Of a stretch of DNA of 6,153 bases, positions 5,705-6,153 are shown piece after piece. Source of the DNA: an uncultured Chromatiaceae bacterium (GTDB lineage: Bacteria > Pseudomonadota > Gammaproteobacteria > Enterobacterales > Alteromonadaceae); NCBI GenBank assembly GCA_946481195.1, contig CAMLNG010000240.1:1-6153 (forward strand), read 5' to 3'. Both the position numbers and the translations under genes were made by a program. The first letter of the stretch is position 1; each line of letters opens with the position of its first letter. Below the pieces are notes generated by a model. The model worked only from the letters and a program-made list of their open reading frames with translations, did no database searches and was not told the origin of the DNA.

Positions 5705-6149
5705 GCATATTTTCGTCTACGGCCTATTAATGTTTCCGGAGATTGTCGAAGCCATCACCGGGCAGCGTTATCAGATGCTGGATGCCGTGTTAGCGGACCA
5801 TCAACGCCGTGGTCTCAGCCAGAGCCCGCTCGATGCACCAGTGCCGGTACTGACTGAAGCGCCGGGACGCGCACAACAGGGCAAATTACTGCTCGACGTT
5901 GGTCCGGATGCAATCAAAGCGCTGGATTTTTTTGAAGAAATCGATTCCGGTCATTATGTAAAAAAAGCCGTGCGGGTGCAGGCCGCAGGGCAGTGGTATT
6001 CAGCATTCTGTTATGCGATCGGTCCGACCTTAACGCCTTATATTGCAGGCGACTGGCAACCGGAACTGGTCAGTGAGGCGCAGAAAGCGCATTTTATTCA
6101 GCAAGTGATCCCGCAGATGTTACAGGCATTGTCCGCGACAAAATCCTGA
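5691..6149 (+). CDS. Gamma-glutamylcyclotransferase-fold (AIG2-like) protein
   Basis: A 152-aa cytoplasmic protein of the gamma-glutamylcyclotransferase / AIG2-like superfamily. Members cyclise gamma-glutamyl-amino acids or gamma-glutamylamines, releasing 5-oxoproline; the substrate of this one is unknown. The substrate-loop motif is FVYGLLMFPEI (8-18), where most members have YGTL. The likely catalytic glutamate is in DFFEEIDSGHYVKK (residues 79-92), Glu82 or Glu83, and matches the usual FEG...Y.(R/K) pattern. A typical VLTEAPG...GKLLLDV strand region (53-70) and an aromatic-rich tail follow. A strong ribosome site, GGAGGAG (5678-5684), lies 6 bases before the ATG and fixes the start. The gene overlaps ygjP by 14 nt, so the two are translated from one message. 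The stop codon ends 4 bases before the window edge, so any third gene or terminator is out of view. Confidence 0.82.
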   Translation: MQATEHIFVYGLLMFPEIVEAITGQRYQMLDAVLADHQRRGLSQSPLDAPVPVLTEAPGRAQQGKLLLDVGPDAIKALDFFEEIDSGHYVKKAVRVQAAGQWYSAFCYAIGPTLTPYIAGDWQPELVSEAQKAHFIQQVIPQMLQALSATKS

Positions 6150-6153
6150 TTTT

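Overview
The window is a compact stretch of ordinary bacterial chromosome, about 6.15 kb and moderately GC-rich. It looks like a gammaproteobacterium. NadA and RlmC read close to their Escherichia coli counterparts, the YgjP protein is clearly enterobacterial-like, and the TonB is of the short TonB2 type found in Shewanella and Vibrio relatives. The glutamine-rich proteins would suit a Rheinheimera/Alishewanella-type organism, but that placement is an impression rather than something I could test.

Layout from left to right: (1) nadA (NAD biosynthesis) enters from the left edge without its first ~60 codons and ends at 884. (2) A structured spacer follows, then a tRNA-Ser(GGA) gene at 1003-1092 with its own promoter (949-977) and a strong intrinsic terminator (1102-1133). 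(3) rlmC, a 23S rRNA uracil methyltransferase, probably starts at a TTG codon at 1267 behind an extended -10 promoter. (4) A secreted histidine phosphatase gene lies on the minus strand (2399-2926), convergent with rlmC and divergent from the next gene. (5) A probable three-gene unit at 3021-5100 holds a TonB2-like energy transducer, an ECF-type sigma factor and a single-pass membrane protein that is probably its anti-sigma factor. (6) A two-gene unit at 5183-6149 holds a YgjP-like zinc-site protein and a gamma-glutamylcyclotransferase-fold protein, overlapping by 14 nt.

The left half is housekeeping (NAD synthesis, tRNA, rRNA modification). The most interesting part is the tonB2-sigma-anti-sigma cluster. 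No TonB-dependent receptor, FecR-like protein or ExbB/ExbD is encoded beside it, the putative anti-sigma factor has no zinc motif and is about 19% glutamine, and a GC-rich hairpin without a T-tract sits between the tonB and sigma genes. There are no insertion sequences, CRISPR arrays, phage genes or clear transfer signatures. No gene-free stretch exceeds 300 bases once the tRNA and its signals are counted.
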